From: Bacillus vallismortis
Lineage (GTDB): Bacteria; Bacillota; Bacilli; Bacillales; Bacillaceae
Assembly (NCBI RefSeq): GCF_040784915.1
Contig: NZ_CP160797.1
Span: 2,966,137 to 3,030,136 of the forward strand
Reading direction: 5' to 3'
DNA: 64,000 nucleotides
Numbering within the stretch: position 1 is the first letter of the stretch; each line of letters opens with the position of its first letter. Made by a program: the position numbers and the translations under genes. Shown piece by piece: positions 31,024 through 41,006 of this stretch. The notes under the pieces are model-generated. The model searched no databases, was not told the origin of the DNA, and saw nothing but the letters and a program-made list of their open reading frames with translations.

Positions 31024-32169
31024 CTACCTCATCATTTTCTTTAATTTTTTGATGCCGGGACGAAGCGCGTTCATAAACGGTTCTGCCACATCGCTTGTCT
31101 GGCTGTAGTTTAAGCTGATTCTGATGCTGCTTCCGGCAATTTGCTCTCCCTTGCCCATCTGTAAGAGAACTTTGCTGGGCTTATGTTCTTTTGCTGAGCA
31201 GGCCGATGTTGTTGAGACGAATATATCCTGTTCCTCGAGCATGTGTAAAAGCACCTCTGCTTTAATCCCAGGAACCGAGAAATTAATAATGTGCGGCGCA
31301 CTATCTATTTGCGGCGTGTTGACAACGACGCCTTCAGTTTCACTCAGCTTTTTCATCAACCATTCTTTTGCGGCAGCCATCGTGTCAAGCCGCGTTTCAA
31401 AATCGGCAGCCGCAAGATTAATGGCTTTGGCAAGCGAAACCGCACCCGCAATATGTTCCGTCCCGGCCCGAATGCCTTTTTGCTGAGAGCCACCCGTTAT
31501 CAACGGAATAAGGCGTGTCCCTTCTTTTACGATAAGCGCGCCTGTCCCCTTCAGGCCGTGAAATTTATGCCCGGAAATCGAACAAAGATCAATGCCGGCC
31601 TTTTCAATAGCCAAAGGCACTTTATAGATGCCCTGCACATAATCGACGTGGAACAAAATGTTCGGGTGCTCTTTCAGCACTTCCCCCGCCTTTTCAATCG
31701 GCTGCACGGAACCGACTTCATTGTTCACATGCATCATGCTGACAAGCACGGTATCCGGGCGGATGGCTTGTTTCAGTTCTTCAATTGAAACAAATCCGTC
31801 TTCATTCACCGAAAGATAAGTGACGTCAAATCCGAATAACTCTGTCAGCTGTTCTAACGATTCCGCCACAGACGGATGCTCGATAGAAGTGGCAATGATA
31901 TGTTTGCCTGCTTTTATTTTTGACAAAGCGGCTCCTTTTAAAGCCAAATTATTAGCTTCTGTAGCGCCTGACGCAAATACAATATCATAATTCTTTAGAC
32001 CTAAGGCCCTTTTTATCTGATGTTTAGCTGCCTGAAGCAGCTGTTCCGTTTCAGCTCCATACCGGTGCAAAGATGAAGGATTTCCAAAATATCGTCTGCT
32101 TGTTTGTTCATATGTATTCAAGACTTCATCGTAAGGTTTAGTCGTTGAACTATTGTCTAAATATAACAT
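31024..32169 (-). CDS. nifZ: cysteine desulfurase dedicated to ThiI
   Basis: 381-residue PLP enzyme of the NifS/IscS class. The PLP lysine lies in [12 protein letters not shown] (about residue 203) and the persulfide cysteine in [15 protein letters not shown] (about residue 325). It ends 3 bases before thiI, so the two are co-transcribed and NifZ hands sulfur directly to ThiI. Confidence 0.94.
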   Translation of the reverse strand: MLYLDNSSTTKPYDEVLNTYEQTSRRYFGNPSSLHRYGAETEQLLQAAKHQIKRALGLKNYDIVFASGATEANNLALKGAALSKIKAGKHIIATSIEHPSVAESLEQLTELFGFDVTYLSVNEDGFVSIEELKQAIRPDTVLVSMMHVNNEVGSVQPIEKAGEVLKEHPNILFHVDYVQGIYKVPLAIEKAGIDLCSISGHKFHGLKGTGALIVKEGTRLIPLITGGSQQKGIRAGTEHIAGAVSLAKAINLAAADFETRLDTMAAAKEWLMKKLSETEGVVVNTPQIDSAPHIINFSVPGIKAEVLLHMLEEQDIFVSTTSACSAKEHKPSKVLLQMGKGEQIAGSSIRISLNYSQTSDVAEPFMNALRPGIKKLKKMMR

Positions 32170-32259
32170 CTTTTTACTCCTTTAATATGAAAGCGATACA
32201 AAACTAATTTTATATGTTACCATAACAAATTAGTGCTGAAAAAGTAAATAAAATTACTA

Positions 32260-32287
32260 TTGACTTCTTCATACATTCACCTATAAT
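32260..32287 (+). promoter_or_regulatory. SigA-type promoter of braB
   Basis: TTGACT (32260-32265), a 16-base spacer and TATAAT (32282-32287), 84 bases before the start codon. Confidence 0.7.
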
Positions 32288-32307
32288 TAAATTTGTTACT
32301 TTCGTCA

Positions 32308-32337
32308 TATTATCTGACAATTAATTGACAGAATATT
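32308..32337 (+). promoter_or_regulatory. two abutting CodY-like boxes before braB
   Basis: TATTATCTGACAATT (32308-32322) and AATTGACAGAATATT (32323-32337) each differ from the CodY consensus AATTTTCWGAAAATT at about three positions. They lie just downstream of the expected transcription start, and braB is a known CodY-repressed gene. Confidence 0.55.
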
Positions 32338-32370
32338 CTACCATAGTGAAATTAGGAGGATTTATACGTT

Positions 32371-33705
32371 ATGAAATCAACACTATCAGCCAAGGAAACG
32401 ATCGCCATCGGGCTTATGCTCTTCGCTTTGTTCTTTGGCGCAGGAAATATGATATTTCCGCCGGAACTTGGACAAGCGGCCGGCGAAAATGTTTGGAAAG
32501 CGATGGCAGGATTTCTCGTGACGGGTGTCGGCCTGCCGCTTTTAGGTGTTGTCGCTGTTGCATTAACAGGTACGGATGCCAAAGGCCTTGCTGATAAAGC
32601 ACATCCGGTCTTTGGAACTATTTTTACAGTTGTTCTTTATTTAACAATTGGACCGCTTTTTGCGATTCCGCGAACAGGCACTGTTTCTTATGAAATTGCG
32701 GCTGTGCCTTTTGTAGACGGCATGCCGTCATGGCTCACACTTCTTCTGTTTACGCTCATTTTCTTTGCTATTACGTACTACCTAGCTTTAAACCCTACAA
32801 AGCTTGTTGACCGGATCGGAAAGGTATTAACACCTATTTTACTTGCTGTTATCGCTATTTTAGTCATCAAAAGCATCGTGACGCCGATGGGGGACATTCA
32901 GTCACCGCATGAAGCGTATGTTTCCGGATCATTGTTTAAAGGATTTTTAGAAGGCTATAAAACAATGGATGCACTTGCTTCTATCGTGTTCGGAATTGTC
33001 GTTGTTAATGCCGTTAAGGACAGAGGCATCACCAATCGTAAATCAGTTGCTTCCGTATGTATTAAAGCGGGACTTGTTGCAGCAGCAGGACTCGGTCTTG
33101 TTTACGTTTCACTCGCATATTTAGGGGCAACAAGCACAGAATCTATCGGTCTGCTTGGTGCGGGAAGCAAAATTTTATCAGCATCATCGCAGCACCTGTT
33201 CGGGTCTTTGGGAAATATCATTTTAGGTGTCGCTATCCTATTCGCGTGCTTGACAACAAGCATCGGCCTTGTCTCTTCATGCGGAAATTATTTCTCAAAG
33301 CTGATTCCTTCTTTATCTTATAAAACAGTTGTATCAATTGTCACTGTGTTCAGCTTTATTATTTCTAACTTTGGGCTGTCAAATATCATTTTATTCTCAG
33401 TTCCTATTTTATCAGCTATTTATCCATTAGCAATTGTTATCATTTTGCTTTCGTTTATTGAAAAATTATTTAAAGGCAGACGTGAAGTATATACTCTTTG
33501 TTTAATCGCCACTGGTATTTTCAGTATTATCGACGGCCTGAATGCCGCAAGCATTCCGCTTGGTTCTTTAAATAAAGTTCTCAGCAATACGCTGCCGCTT
33601 TACAGCTTAGGATTCGGCTGGGTCATCCCTGCTATCATTGGAGGCATTGCCGGTTATCTCATTTCTCTTATCAGTTCGAATAAAAAACCAGCTGATATCA
33701 ACTAG
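32371..33705 (+). CDS. braB: branched-chain amino acid transporter BraB
   Basis: 444-residue LIVCS-family sodium-coupled permease for leucine, isoleucine and valine, with about 12 membrane segments from residue 8 to the C-terminus. The start follows TTAGGAGGATTTATACGTT. It is monocistronic, with tandem CodY-like boxes in front and a strong terminator behind. Confidence 0.93.
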   Translation: MKSTLSAKETIAIGLMLFALFFGAGNMIFPPELGQAAGENVWKAMAGFLVTGVGLPLLGVVAVALTGTDAKGLADKAHPVFGTIFTVVLYLTIGPLFAIPRTGTVSYEIAAVPFVDGMPSWLTLLLFTLIFFAITYYLALNPTKLVDRIGKVLTPILLAVIAILVIKSIVTPMGDIQSPHEAYVSGSLFKGFLEGYKTMDALASIVFGIVVVNAVKDRGITNRKSVASVCIKAGLVAAAGLGLVYVSLAYLGATSTESIGLLGAGSKILSASSQHLFGSLGNIILGVAILFACLTTSIGLVSSCGNYFSKLIPSLSYKTVVSIVTVFSFIISNFGLSNIILFSVPILSAIYPLAIVIILLSFIEKLFKGRREVYTLCLIATGIFSIIDGLNAASIPLGSLNKVLSNTLPLYSLGFGWVIPAIIGGIAGYLISLISSNKKPADIN

Positions 33706-33711
33706 TGAAAA

Positions 33712-33753
33712 CGAAAAGCCTTTTTGGATCTAAATCCAAAAAGGCTTTTTTAT
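33712..33753 (+). terminator. terminator of braB
   Basis: Stem AAAGCCTTTTTGGAT / ATCCAAAAAGGCTTT followed by T-run. Confidence 0.85.
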
Positions 33754-33763
33754 ATTCTCAATA

Positions 33764-33802
33764 CAAAAGGCCAAGCACTTATGCTTCGGCCTTTTGTATA
33801 CA
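33764..33802 (-). terminator. terminator of ezrA
   Basis: Stem CAAAAGGCCGAAGCA / TGCTTGGCCTTTTG on the minus strand, just after the ezrA stop. Confidence 0.75.
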
Positions 33803-33804
33803 CT

Positions 33805-35508
33805 TTATTGATATTGATGCTCTTTAATCTTTTGTGATTCTATTTTTTGAACAGCACCCGGAGCCGCTTTTTCAACCGCGGATGCTGCAATTTCATACGC
33901 TTCACTGTAATCAAATTCATAAAAACGTCTTTCCGCTTCTTTCAGCTGTTCAGATAAAATATGATTCTGGCTTCTGAACCGGTTTCCAAACTGAATGATT
34001 TTTTCAATGAGGATGACCTGCTCGACAAGTTCCTCTGATTCCCGGCTTGCCCTGTTGACGATCTCTTCTGCTTGCTTCAAATGGGCTCCGGCTTCTTCCA
34101 TATTTAATGGAAGATCGTTTAGTTGGTTGACTGTTTCTTGAATGTGATGATGCGCGTTTTCCAGCATTTCTTGAATATGACTCGGAATGCCTGGAATATT
34201 GCTTGTCTTCAGCAGTCTTGCTGTCTCAGAAATTGTTTTTTTCAAATTGCTGAGCGTCTCTCTCGCTTGAAGCTCTTCTTTTCTCAGCGCTTGCAGCTTT
34301 TCACGGTATTCAGCATGCTCTTTTTTCACTTCTTCAATCTGCTTCTCTATTGAAGCAACTTCTTCTACTAAGAGTGAGTAGGCGACATGCTCTGCATCGA
34401 GCTTATCTTTAACCGAGGAGAGCAGCTTGCCAATTTCATCAAGGCGCTTTTCAAAAGCCTGCTGTTTGCCGAGCTCGCCGGCTGTCAGTCTGTAGCTTTC
34501 CTTCACCAGCTCAGTTTCCGCCTTTGTATGCTCTTCATCCTCTTTCAGCTTGTCATAAGCAATGATCAATTCAGGCATTTTGCTTAGCACAGATTGGCCG
34601 GCATCGACTTCACCTTCCAGCTGCTGGTACACAGATTGAATATTTTCGTCTATGAGCTGCAGGATCGCGGACGCTTCATCGATATCCAGCTCAGTCATCA
34701 AGACATGCTCCGCCCGTTTCAACTGATTTGACAGATTTTCTAATTCCTTATCAAGCTGGATATGCTCAAGCTTATACCCTTTCTCTTTCATTTCGCGATA
34801 GCCGTCCTTGAGCTTTGCAATCTGGCCGGGCACCGTCTGCTTGCAGTCAGCCAGCAGCTTCGGCACGTCATCTATATATGACTGAAGCCGTTCAAGATTG
34901 CGGTCCTGCTCAAGCAGCACTTTTCGTGCGGTAATATAGTTTCCGCCTTCTGTTTCTTCTTCATATTGTTTGATTCCGCTCCAAATTTCGTCAAGATCCT
35001 TTTCAAGACTGTCATAAAGCTCCCCGTAAAGGTGGCTGTAAGCCAACAGGTTTTTTCGCGATTTTGAATAGCGCTCTCTCACCTGTTCAATCTCTTCGCG
35101 GCTCTTTTCCTCACTTGTGACAAGGTCGCTGATTTCCCGCAGAATCTTTTCAATATTTGATTCCGCCGCGGTAAGCAGGTCGTCGATATGAACGAGCACT
35201 TGATTGGCCTTTTTAAATCGGTATTTGTCTGCATTTTCCTCAGCATCATAAAGGAGCTCTTCAACTTTCGGCATGTGAGCTGTGACAATCTCATCCCATT
35301 CTTCACGCCACTTTTCAAAGAACTCTTCTGTCTGACCCGTCATTTTTAAATGTTTAATTTTGGACATTTCTTCCACAATCGACCGGTTCAGAATTTCAAT
35401 CTTCCACGATTCCAGCCGGTCAATATCAGCGTAGATTTTTTTCCTGAAAAAGTAGCCTGCCGCAAACAGGGCAAGCAGTACAATTAATAATCCAATGACA
35501 AACTCCAT
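33805..35508 (-). CDS. ezrA: septation ring regulator EzrA
   Basis: 567-residue regulator of FtsZ ring placement, anchored by one N-terminal membrane helix (residues 2-20) with the rest in the cytoplasm. The body is a chain of spectrin-like helical repeats rich in E, K, L and Q with long coiled coils. It sits between braB and hisJ as in B. subtilis. Confidence 0.96.
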   Translation of the reverse strand: MEFVIGLLIVLLALFAAGYFFRKKIYADIDRLESWKIEILNRSIVEEMSKIKHLKMTGQTEEFFEKWREEWDEIVTAHMPKVEELLYDAEENADKYRFKKANQVLVHIDDLLTAAESNIEKILREISDLVTSEEKSREEIEQVRERYSKSRKNLLAYSHLYGELYDSLEKDLDEIWSGIKQYEEETEGGNYITARKVLLEQDRNLERLQSYIDDVPKLLADCKQTVPGQIAKLKDGYREMKEKGYKLEHIQLDKELENLSNQLKRAEHVLMTELDIDEASAILQLIDENIQSVYQQLEGEVDAGQSVLSKMPELIIAYDKLKEDEEHTKAETELVKESYRLTAGELGKQQAFEKRLDEIGKLLSSVKDKLDAEHVAYSLLVEEVASIEKQIEEVKKEHAEYREKLQALRKEELQARETLSNLKKTISETARLLKTSNIPGIPSHIQEMLENAHHHIQETVNQLNDLPLNMEEAGAHLKQAEEIVNRASRESEELVEQVILIEKIIQFGNRFRSQNHILSEQLKEAERRFYEFDYSEAYEIAASAVEKAAPGAVQKIESQKIKEHQYQ

Positions 35509-35704
35509 AATGAGCCCCCTTGCTGTTAACCTTAATCTGTCAGGGTGTTTTATTTATTCAGAAAGATTTCAGGATATGTATTGAGAAAAACTGTCGTTTT
35601 CATTGTTATTATGATACCATGTAACCAACATTTTTTGACCAGAATTCAAAAACTTTTTGTGCAAAATCGGCAGGATTTTACTATTTTTTCACGGGGTGAC
35701 GCCA

Positions 35705-36514
35705 ATGCAAAAGCGAGACGGGCATATTCACACACCATTTTGCCCTCACGGCTCAAACAACACACTCAGACAATATGCAGAAGAAGCCTTAAAAAAAGGC
35801 TTTGAATCGATTACTTTTACCGAACACGCCCCATTGCCGCCCTCTTTTACTGATCCGACGCCGCAGAAAGACAGCGCGATGGCGCAAGCCTCTTTGGAAC
35901 GCTACATCGATGACATTTCCGGATTAAAAAAAGAATATCGCGGGCAGCTTGCCATACATACGGGGCTTGAGGTCGATTATATTGCTGAATTTGAAGATGA
36001 AATTAAATTATTACTGGACACATACGGGCCATATTTAGATGACAGCATCATATCCGTTCATTTTTTGCGCGCAGGTTCTTCCTATCTGTGCCTTGATTAT
36101 GATGAGCATACCTTTAAAGAGCTGATTTCAGCCTGCGGAAGCATCGAAGCAGTATACGAGCGGTATTACCGCAGCATCTATTCTTCCATTGTATCATCTC
36201 TTGGCAGCTATAAGCCAAAAAGAGTCGGTCACATCACACTCGTCCAAAAATTCATCAAGCTGTTTCCGTACAGCATGTCTGAACATATTCGCGGAATCGT
36301 TTTTCAGTGTCTGGATGCCATTGCAGAAAACGGAATGGAGCTCGACTTCAATACTTCCGGCTTAAGAAAAACGTACGCAGGAGGCATTTATCTCGAGGAT
36401 TGGATGATGAATGAAGCGAAGCAAAAGAAGATCCCGCTTGTGTTCGGGTCTGATGCCCATCAAGCGGGAGATGTCGGATACGCATATGAGGCGTTTGCGG
36501 AGCAGGCTAATTGA
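35705..36514 (+). CDS. hisJ: histidinol-phosphatase (PHP type)
   Basis: Removes phosphate from histidinol phosphate in histidine synthesis. The 269-residue PHP-fold protein has metal ligands in DGHIHTPFCPHG (residues 5-16), FTEHAPLP (about 40) and FGSDAHQAGDVG (about 245). ATG at 35705 follows CGGGGTGACGCCA. It is unlinked to the his operon, as in B. subtilis. Its last 8 bases overlap the convergent yttP. Confidence 0.93.
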   Translation: MQKRDGHIHTPFCPHGSNNTLRQYAEEALKKGFESITFTEHAPLPPSFTDPTPQKDSAMAQASLERYIDDISGLKKEYRGQLAIHTGLEVDYIAEFEDEIKLLLDTYGPYLDDSIISVHFLRAGSSYLCLDYDEHTFKELISACGSIEAVYERYYRSIYSSIVSSLGSYKPKRVGHITLVQKFIKLFPYSMSEHIRGIVFQCLDAIAENGMELDFNTSGLRKTYAGGIYLEDWMMNEAKQKKIPLVFGSDAHQAGDVGYAYEAFAEQAN

Positions 36515-37130
36515 TAAGCGCCACGTCCCCTGTCCGGAAGACGCTTCTGATCCAAATCTTGATTTCTTCAAAATACATTTTATAAAAGTACGGCTCGTGC
36601 GGCTGCATGTAGAGCACTTCTGAAATATATTGAGGCTGGAGATAGGGCATCATCAAGAGAGATTTTAATTGGAGAATAAAATGGGGCAGCGGCAGCGTTA
36701 AATGTTCACGCTGTTTTTCTCCTTCCTCAATGATCAGCTGGAAGATATACTTTTCCTTCATTAGATATGTCGACATAATTTCTCTGATTAACGTGGAGTC
36801 AATCGTGACTTCCCGGTAGACAAAACGAGTTAATTGACGATGATTATGCTGATAGGATAAAATATCGAAAACCAATTGAAGAAGCTGTTCTTGCGTGCTT
36901 TGAGAAGAGATATTGCCTGCCGCTGTTTCAAGCGTTTTACTGTAGCCTTCGTAAAACTCTGAAACTAAGTGTTCCATCAAACCTCCCTTGCCTTTAAAAT
37001 AGTAGGAGATGTGCGCAACATTTACATCAGCTGACTTTGCGATTTCACGGACAGACGTGCCAGAAAACCCTTTTTGGTTAAAGAGCATGACAGCAGATTC
37101 AATAATTTTGTCTTTGGTGCTTACTTTCAT
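36507..37130 (-). CDS. yttP: TetR-family regulator YttP
   Basis: 207-residue TetR-type repressor. The helix-turn-helix is FSGTSVREIAKSADVNVAHISYYFKGKGG (split here by position: about residues 22-50); the remaining helices form a ligand pocket of unknown specificity. ATG at 37130 follows GGAAGGAGTGAGCCGA. It is convergent with and overlaps hisJ. Confidence 0.9.
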   Translation of the reverse strand: MKVSTKDKIIESAVMLFNQKGFSGTSVREIAKSADVNVAHISYYFKGKGGLMEHLVSEFYEGYSKTLETAAGNISSQSTQEQLLQLVFDILSYQHNHRQLTRFVYREVTIDSTLIREIMSTYLMKEKYIFQLIIEEGEKQREHLTLPLPHFILQLKSLLMMPYLQPQYISEVLYMQPHEPYFYKMYFEEIKIWIRSVFRTGDVALIN

Positions 37131-37256
37131 TCGGCTCACTCCTTCCTCTTGATACAATTCAAGCAGAAGGCCGCTGTTCCTGTAAGAACTTATCGACAAA
37201 TGCCGGCAGAAAAGCCGGAACTTTGTTTTATATTATAGAAAAAGTGAGGGTTTTCC

Positions 37257-37748
37257 ATGTTCCATGTCGAAAAACAATCTGGAGATAAAGAAAAAGACTA
37301 TCAGCTTCTGCTAAAACAGCTCGAAGCCATGACCGAAGACGAAACAGATCAAATCGCAAACTATGCGAATGCCTCAGCGCTTCTGTATCATTCGCTGCCT
37401 GAAGTCAACTGGGCGGGTTTCTATTTTGCCAAAGAAGAGGATGGACAGCTTGTGTTAGGACCGTTCCAAGGTCTGCCGGCATGTGTTCGGATTCCTTTCG
37501 GCAGAGGCGTTTGCGGCACAGCCTATGCAAACGGAAAAGTGGAGCGTATAGAGGATGTAAACGCGTTTCCGGGACATATCGCCTGCGATGCGGCGTCTCA
37601 ATCAGAAATTGTGCTTCCGATTCATGTAGGCGGAAAAGTTGTCGGCGTCTTGGACATCGACAGCCCAGTGAAAAACCGTTTCGACGAAATCGACGAAAAG
37701 TATTTATCACAGTTTGCCGAAAAGCTTGAAAAAGCGTTAGCACAGTAA
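37257..37748 (+). CDS. ytsP: free methionine-(R)-sulfoxide reductase (GAF)
   Basis: 163-residue single GAF-domain protein. Three cysteines at residues 76, 86 and 110 in the pattern known for fRMsr enzymes indicate reduction of free methionine-R-sulfoxide. Catalysis is inferred from this pattern. The start follows AAAGTGAGGGTTTTCC. Confidence 0.88.
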   Translation: MFHVEKQSGDKEKDYQLLLKQLEAMTEDETDQIANYANASALLYHSLPEVNWAGFYFAKEEDGQLVLGPFQGLPACVRIPFGRGVCGTAYANGKVERIEDVNAFPGHIACDAASQSEIVLPIHVGGKVVGVLDIDSPVKNRFDEIDEKYLSQFAEKLEKALAQ

Positions 37749-37751
37749 TAT

Positions 37752-37788
37752 AAAAGCCCAAAACTCATAGTGTTTTGGGCTTTTGTTA
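37752..37788. terminator. bidirectional terminator between ytsP and dgcP
   Basis: Stem AAAAGCCCAAAAC / GTTTTGGGCTTTT between the convergent genes. Confidence 0.85.
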
Positions 37789-39528
37789 TTTTATTGATTC
37801 GTGTATCATCAAGCGGTTTTTTCCGTTTCGTTTCGCGCTGTAGAGCGCTTCATCAGCCTGATGCACAAGCTCTTTCAGTGACTTTCTTGTTTTTGCCGTC
37901 CAGCAGGAGATACCGCATGAAATGGTCACCTCGGGTTTCGTATTTTTTCTGACTGCATAAACCAGTCTCTCAGTAATCCGTTTCCCCGCCGCAACCGTCA
38001 CATTCGGCAAATAAATCGCCAGCTCCTCGCCTCCCCAGCGGGCGCCGACATCATGCTTTCTGATGTTGCTTTTAATAACCGAAGCGACTTGAATTAAAAT
38101 CTCGTCCCCAGTCTGATGACCGTACGTATCATTTACATTCTTGAAATTATCAATATCAACAAGTATAAAAACACCCTTTTGGTGGATCTTCATACTGTAT
38201 TGAATTTTTTCATCTAAATAAACCCTCGAATACAGCTCAGTCAGCTGATCTGTTTTGACGAGATGCTCAAGGCGGTCGCGGAGCATTGAGTTGGTTACAG
38301 CCAGAGTTGCGTGACGAATCAGCGCCTGAAACAGCTTGTACATTTCAAATGTAAAAGCGTACATTTCCTCTTTCAATAAAACCGCGAAACCTAGAAGCCT
38401 GTCATTCTCAATCATCGGAACAGCCATCAGCGAGCCGTAGCCGGCCTTTCCGAAAACAGACTGACCATTTCCGATGAAAACTCCTATTTCCCCTTCATAC
38501 AGCTTTTCTTTCATTTCATTAAAAAATTCAGACGGCTTCGCTTCCTTAAAAAACGCTGTGCTGCCGGGGAGCAATGTCAGGTTTTCAAAATGGTCTATAT
38601 GAAAGAAACCCACTTCTTCCGCCTGAAACGATTCTGCCATTCTCACAGCCAGGTCATTCATCGTATCGGCCAGTGTCAGCCGCTGATTCAGGCGGCGTGA
38701 CGTTTCATTAATCAATTCCAAATTTGCGATGCTTGCTTTGGATTGCTCATAGAGCTGAGCGTTTTCAAACGCTTTTCCCGCCGCGTTTGCTATCAGCGAC
38801 ATTTCATCAAGATAGGCGTCATTAAGAAAACTGCCGCCCGTTCCTTCAGCCTTCAACACCCCGTACGTTCCCTGCTGTCCTTTGATCGGAATATAAGCGG
38901 CAGATTCATTTTTCCGCAAAATATCCCCGGATAAATACACTTTGAGAGCAAAGGAATCGGATTTTTCCCCTTCCATATAAAGCTCTTTTGCAGGAACACC
39001 TAAACATTGATCTTGATCGTGCGATATATAGAGAGAAAACTCAAACATAGAAAACGTGCCGGTTAAGCTTTCTAAAAGCTGCTTCAGCACTTCTGTCTGA
39101 TCAAGCAGTGAATGGAACAGCTCTGTCATTTTGTATATCTTTTTTTGATAGATCGTTTTGATATAGAGTTTTTCCTGTTTCATTGACTGGTTTAAAAATG
39201 ATGAAACCAAGTCGGGAAGCCCTTCAGGTATCTCTACATCCTGCCTGCATGTCAGATGATAGCGCCTGCCGCCGATGTCCTCAATCAGGTAAGATGAGGC
39301 GTTTATTTTCGAAGCGGAAAATCGAACTTCGTCATCCGCCTGTTTTGAAGCAGAACCAACGGATGGTGTCGGTGTAAGCGAAACACATAGGGATGAAAAA
39401 TAAGTTTGAATAGCCGAAGTCAGCCATATGAAAGAGTCGGTGAAAGTGACTTTTTCAGATTTGGTTAATAAAAAATCGAGCATATGATAATGAAAGGCGG
39501 ATAATTGTTCTTTTGTTTGTTCTACCAT
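37786..39528 (-). CDS. dgcP: diguanylate cyclase with GAF domains
   Basis: 580-residue soluble cyclase making cyclic di-GMP. The N-terminal two thirds contain GAF-like sensor regions (about residues 1-400) and the C-terminal GGDEF domain has the active-site signature GARWGGEELAIYLP near residue 505, a GGEEL variant that is catalytically competent. DgcP (formerly YtrP) is one of three B. subtilis diguanylate cyclases. It is divergent from rpsD. Confidence 0.93.
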   Translation of the reverse strand: MVEQTKEQLSAFHYHMLDFLLTKSEKVTFTDSFIWLTSAIQTYFSSLCVSLTPTPSVGSASKQADDEVRFSASKINASSYLIEDIGGRRYHLTCRQDVEIPEGLPDLVSSFLNQSMKQEKLYIKTIYQKKIYKMTELFHSLLDQTEVLKQLLESLTGTFSMFEFSLYISHDQDQCLGVPAKELYMEGEKSDSFALKVYLSGDILRKNESAAYIPIKGQQGTYGVLKAEGTGGSFLNDAYLDEMSLIANAAGKAFENAQLYEQSKASIANLELINETSRRLNQRLTLADTMNDLAVRMAESFQAEEVGFFHIDHFENLTLLPGSTAFFKEAKPSEFFNEMKEKLYEGEIGVFIGNGQSVFGKAGYGSLMAVPMIENDRLLGFAVLLKEEMYAFTFEMYKLFQALIRHATLAVTNSMLRDRLEHLVKTDQLTELYSRVYLDEKIQYSMKIHQKGVFILVDIDNFKNVNDTYGHQTGDEILIQVASVIKSNIRKHDVGARWGGEELAIYLPNVTVAAGKRITERLVYAVRKNTKPEVTISCGISCWTAKTRKSLKELVHQADEALYSAKRNGKNRLMIHESIK

Positions 39529-39604
39529 GTTTTTATCACCTGAAAGTTTACTACTAATTTTTGTTTATTATATCATAAACGGCGAAGCAATAATGAAGGA
39601 ATGG

Positions 39605-39633
39605 TTGACTTCAAATCAAATAAATTATATAAT
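39605..39633 (+). promoter_or_regulatory. SigA promoter of rpsD
   Basis: TTGACT (39605-39610), 17 bases, TATAAT (39628-39633): a near-consensus promoter as expected for a ribosomal protein gene. Confidence 0.85.
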
Positions 39634-39639
39634 GACCTT

Positions 39640-40425
<786 letters not shown>

Positions 40426-40457
40426 TTAAAATGCTCTTTAAAGAGCATTGGATTAAA

Positions 40458-40500
40458 CCCTAGAAACGTTGTTATATCAACATTTCTAGGGTTTTTCTTT
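40458..40500 (+). terminator. terminator of rpsD
   Basis: Stem CCCTAGAAA / TTTCTAGGG with a 16-base loop and TTTTTCTTTT. Confidence 0.85.
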
Positions 40501-40608
40501 TGGATTCTGCTATGTAGAATTGTGTATTCTTCCATAATTATTTGGGGGAGGTTTGGAGGCATAAAAAATTTTGGACGGACGCTTCTCCCCTTTCATATAA
40601 TAACTTTT

Positions 40609-40854
40609 TTATTGGTATACTCGATGGCCACATTCACAAATAAAGTGTACATGCTTGTTCCCATTCCAGTTACAAACATAATTAGTTGATTTTTTTTGAC
40701 ATGAAGGGCAAGTTACACCAGGTTTAATGCTAGGTTCGCCGTCATGCTGTTCATAAACCTCTAATACATCATCAAACATTTTGAGTACTCTTTTTAGTTC
40801 CTCATCAAGTTCTTTTGTATAGCCTAAGTGCTTATCTAATAAAAAAAAGCCCAT
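40609..40854 (-). CDS. small putative zinc-ribbon protein
   Basis: 81-residue frame with CPSC, a single VC and a C-terminal CECGHRVYQ, a pattern of zinc-ribbon cysteines. I do not recognise the family. The first ATG lies inside the hairpin that seems to end the rap-phr transcript, and no ribosome site precedes it. The true start may be the ATG at 40779 (residue 26), or the gene may have lost its 5' end. The cysteine cluster and charged N-terminal helix make it more than a random frame. Confidence 0.5.
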   Translation of the reverse strand: MGFFLLDKHLGYTKELDEELKRVLKMFDDVLEVYEQHDGEPSIKPGVTCPSCQKKSTNYVCNWNGNKHVHFICECGHRVYQ

Positions 40855-40872
40855 TATAGGGCTGCTCTTTAG
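40838..40872 (-). terminator. terminator after the rap-phr genes
   Basis: AGCCC / GGGCT stem with a six-base loop and eight T on the minus strand. It covers the apparent start of the zinc-ribbon frame. Confidence 0.65.
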
Positions 40873-40884
40873 AGATCTGCTTTT

Positions 40885-40986
40885 TTACGCTGACGGGGTC
40901 TGATAATAAGATACAACTCCTATTATTGCTAACACGATGAATACGGCTAGGATGCTCCATAACGTTATTTTAACGCCTTTTGTCAT
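40885..40986 (-). CDS. 33-residue membrane peptide downstream of phr
   Basis: Short frame with a good ribosome site (GTGAGGGGCATAAG) and ATG start, 20 bases after the phr stop. Residues 7-26 are a single hydrophobic helix between a lysine-bearing N-terminus (MTKGVK) and a short polar tail (YYQTPSA). Function unknown; it could be a small membrane effector or a toxin-like peptide. Its place in the rap-phr transcript, before the terminator, supports it being a real gene. Confidence 0.6.
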   Translation of the reverse strand: MTKGVKITLWSILAVFIVLAIIGVVSYYQTPSA

Positions 40987-41006
40987 CTTATGCCCCTCAC
41001 TTTTTA

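Noticed and set aside
40540-40620. Left attachment site matching the right border
   Set aside because: GGGAGGT near 40550 resembles GGGAGGT near 53099, but the match is too short and shared with ribosome-site-like sequence.
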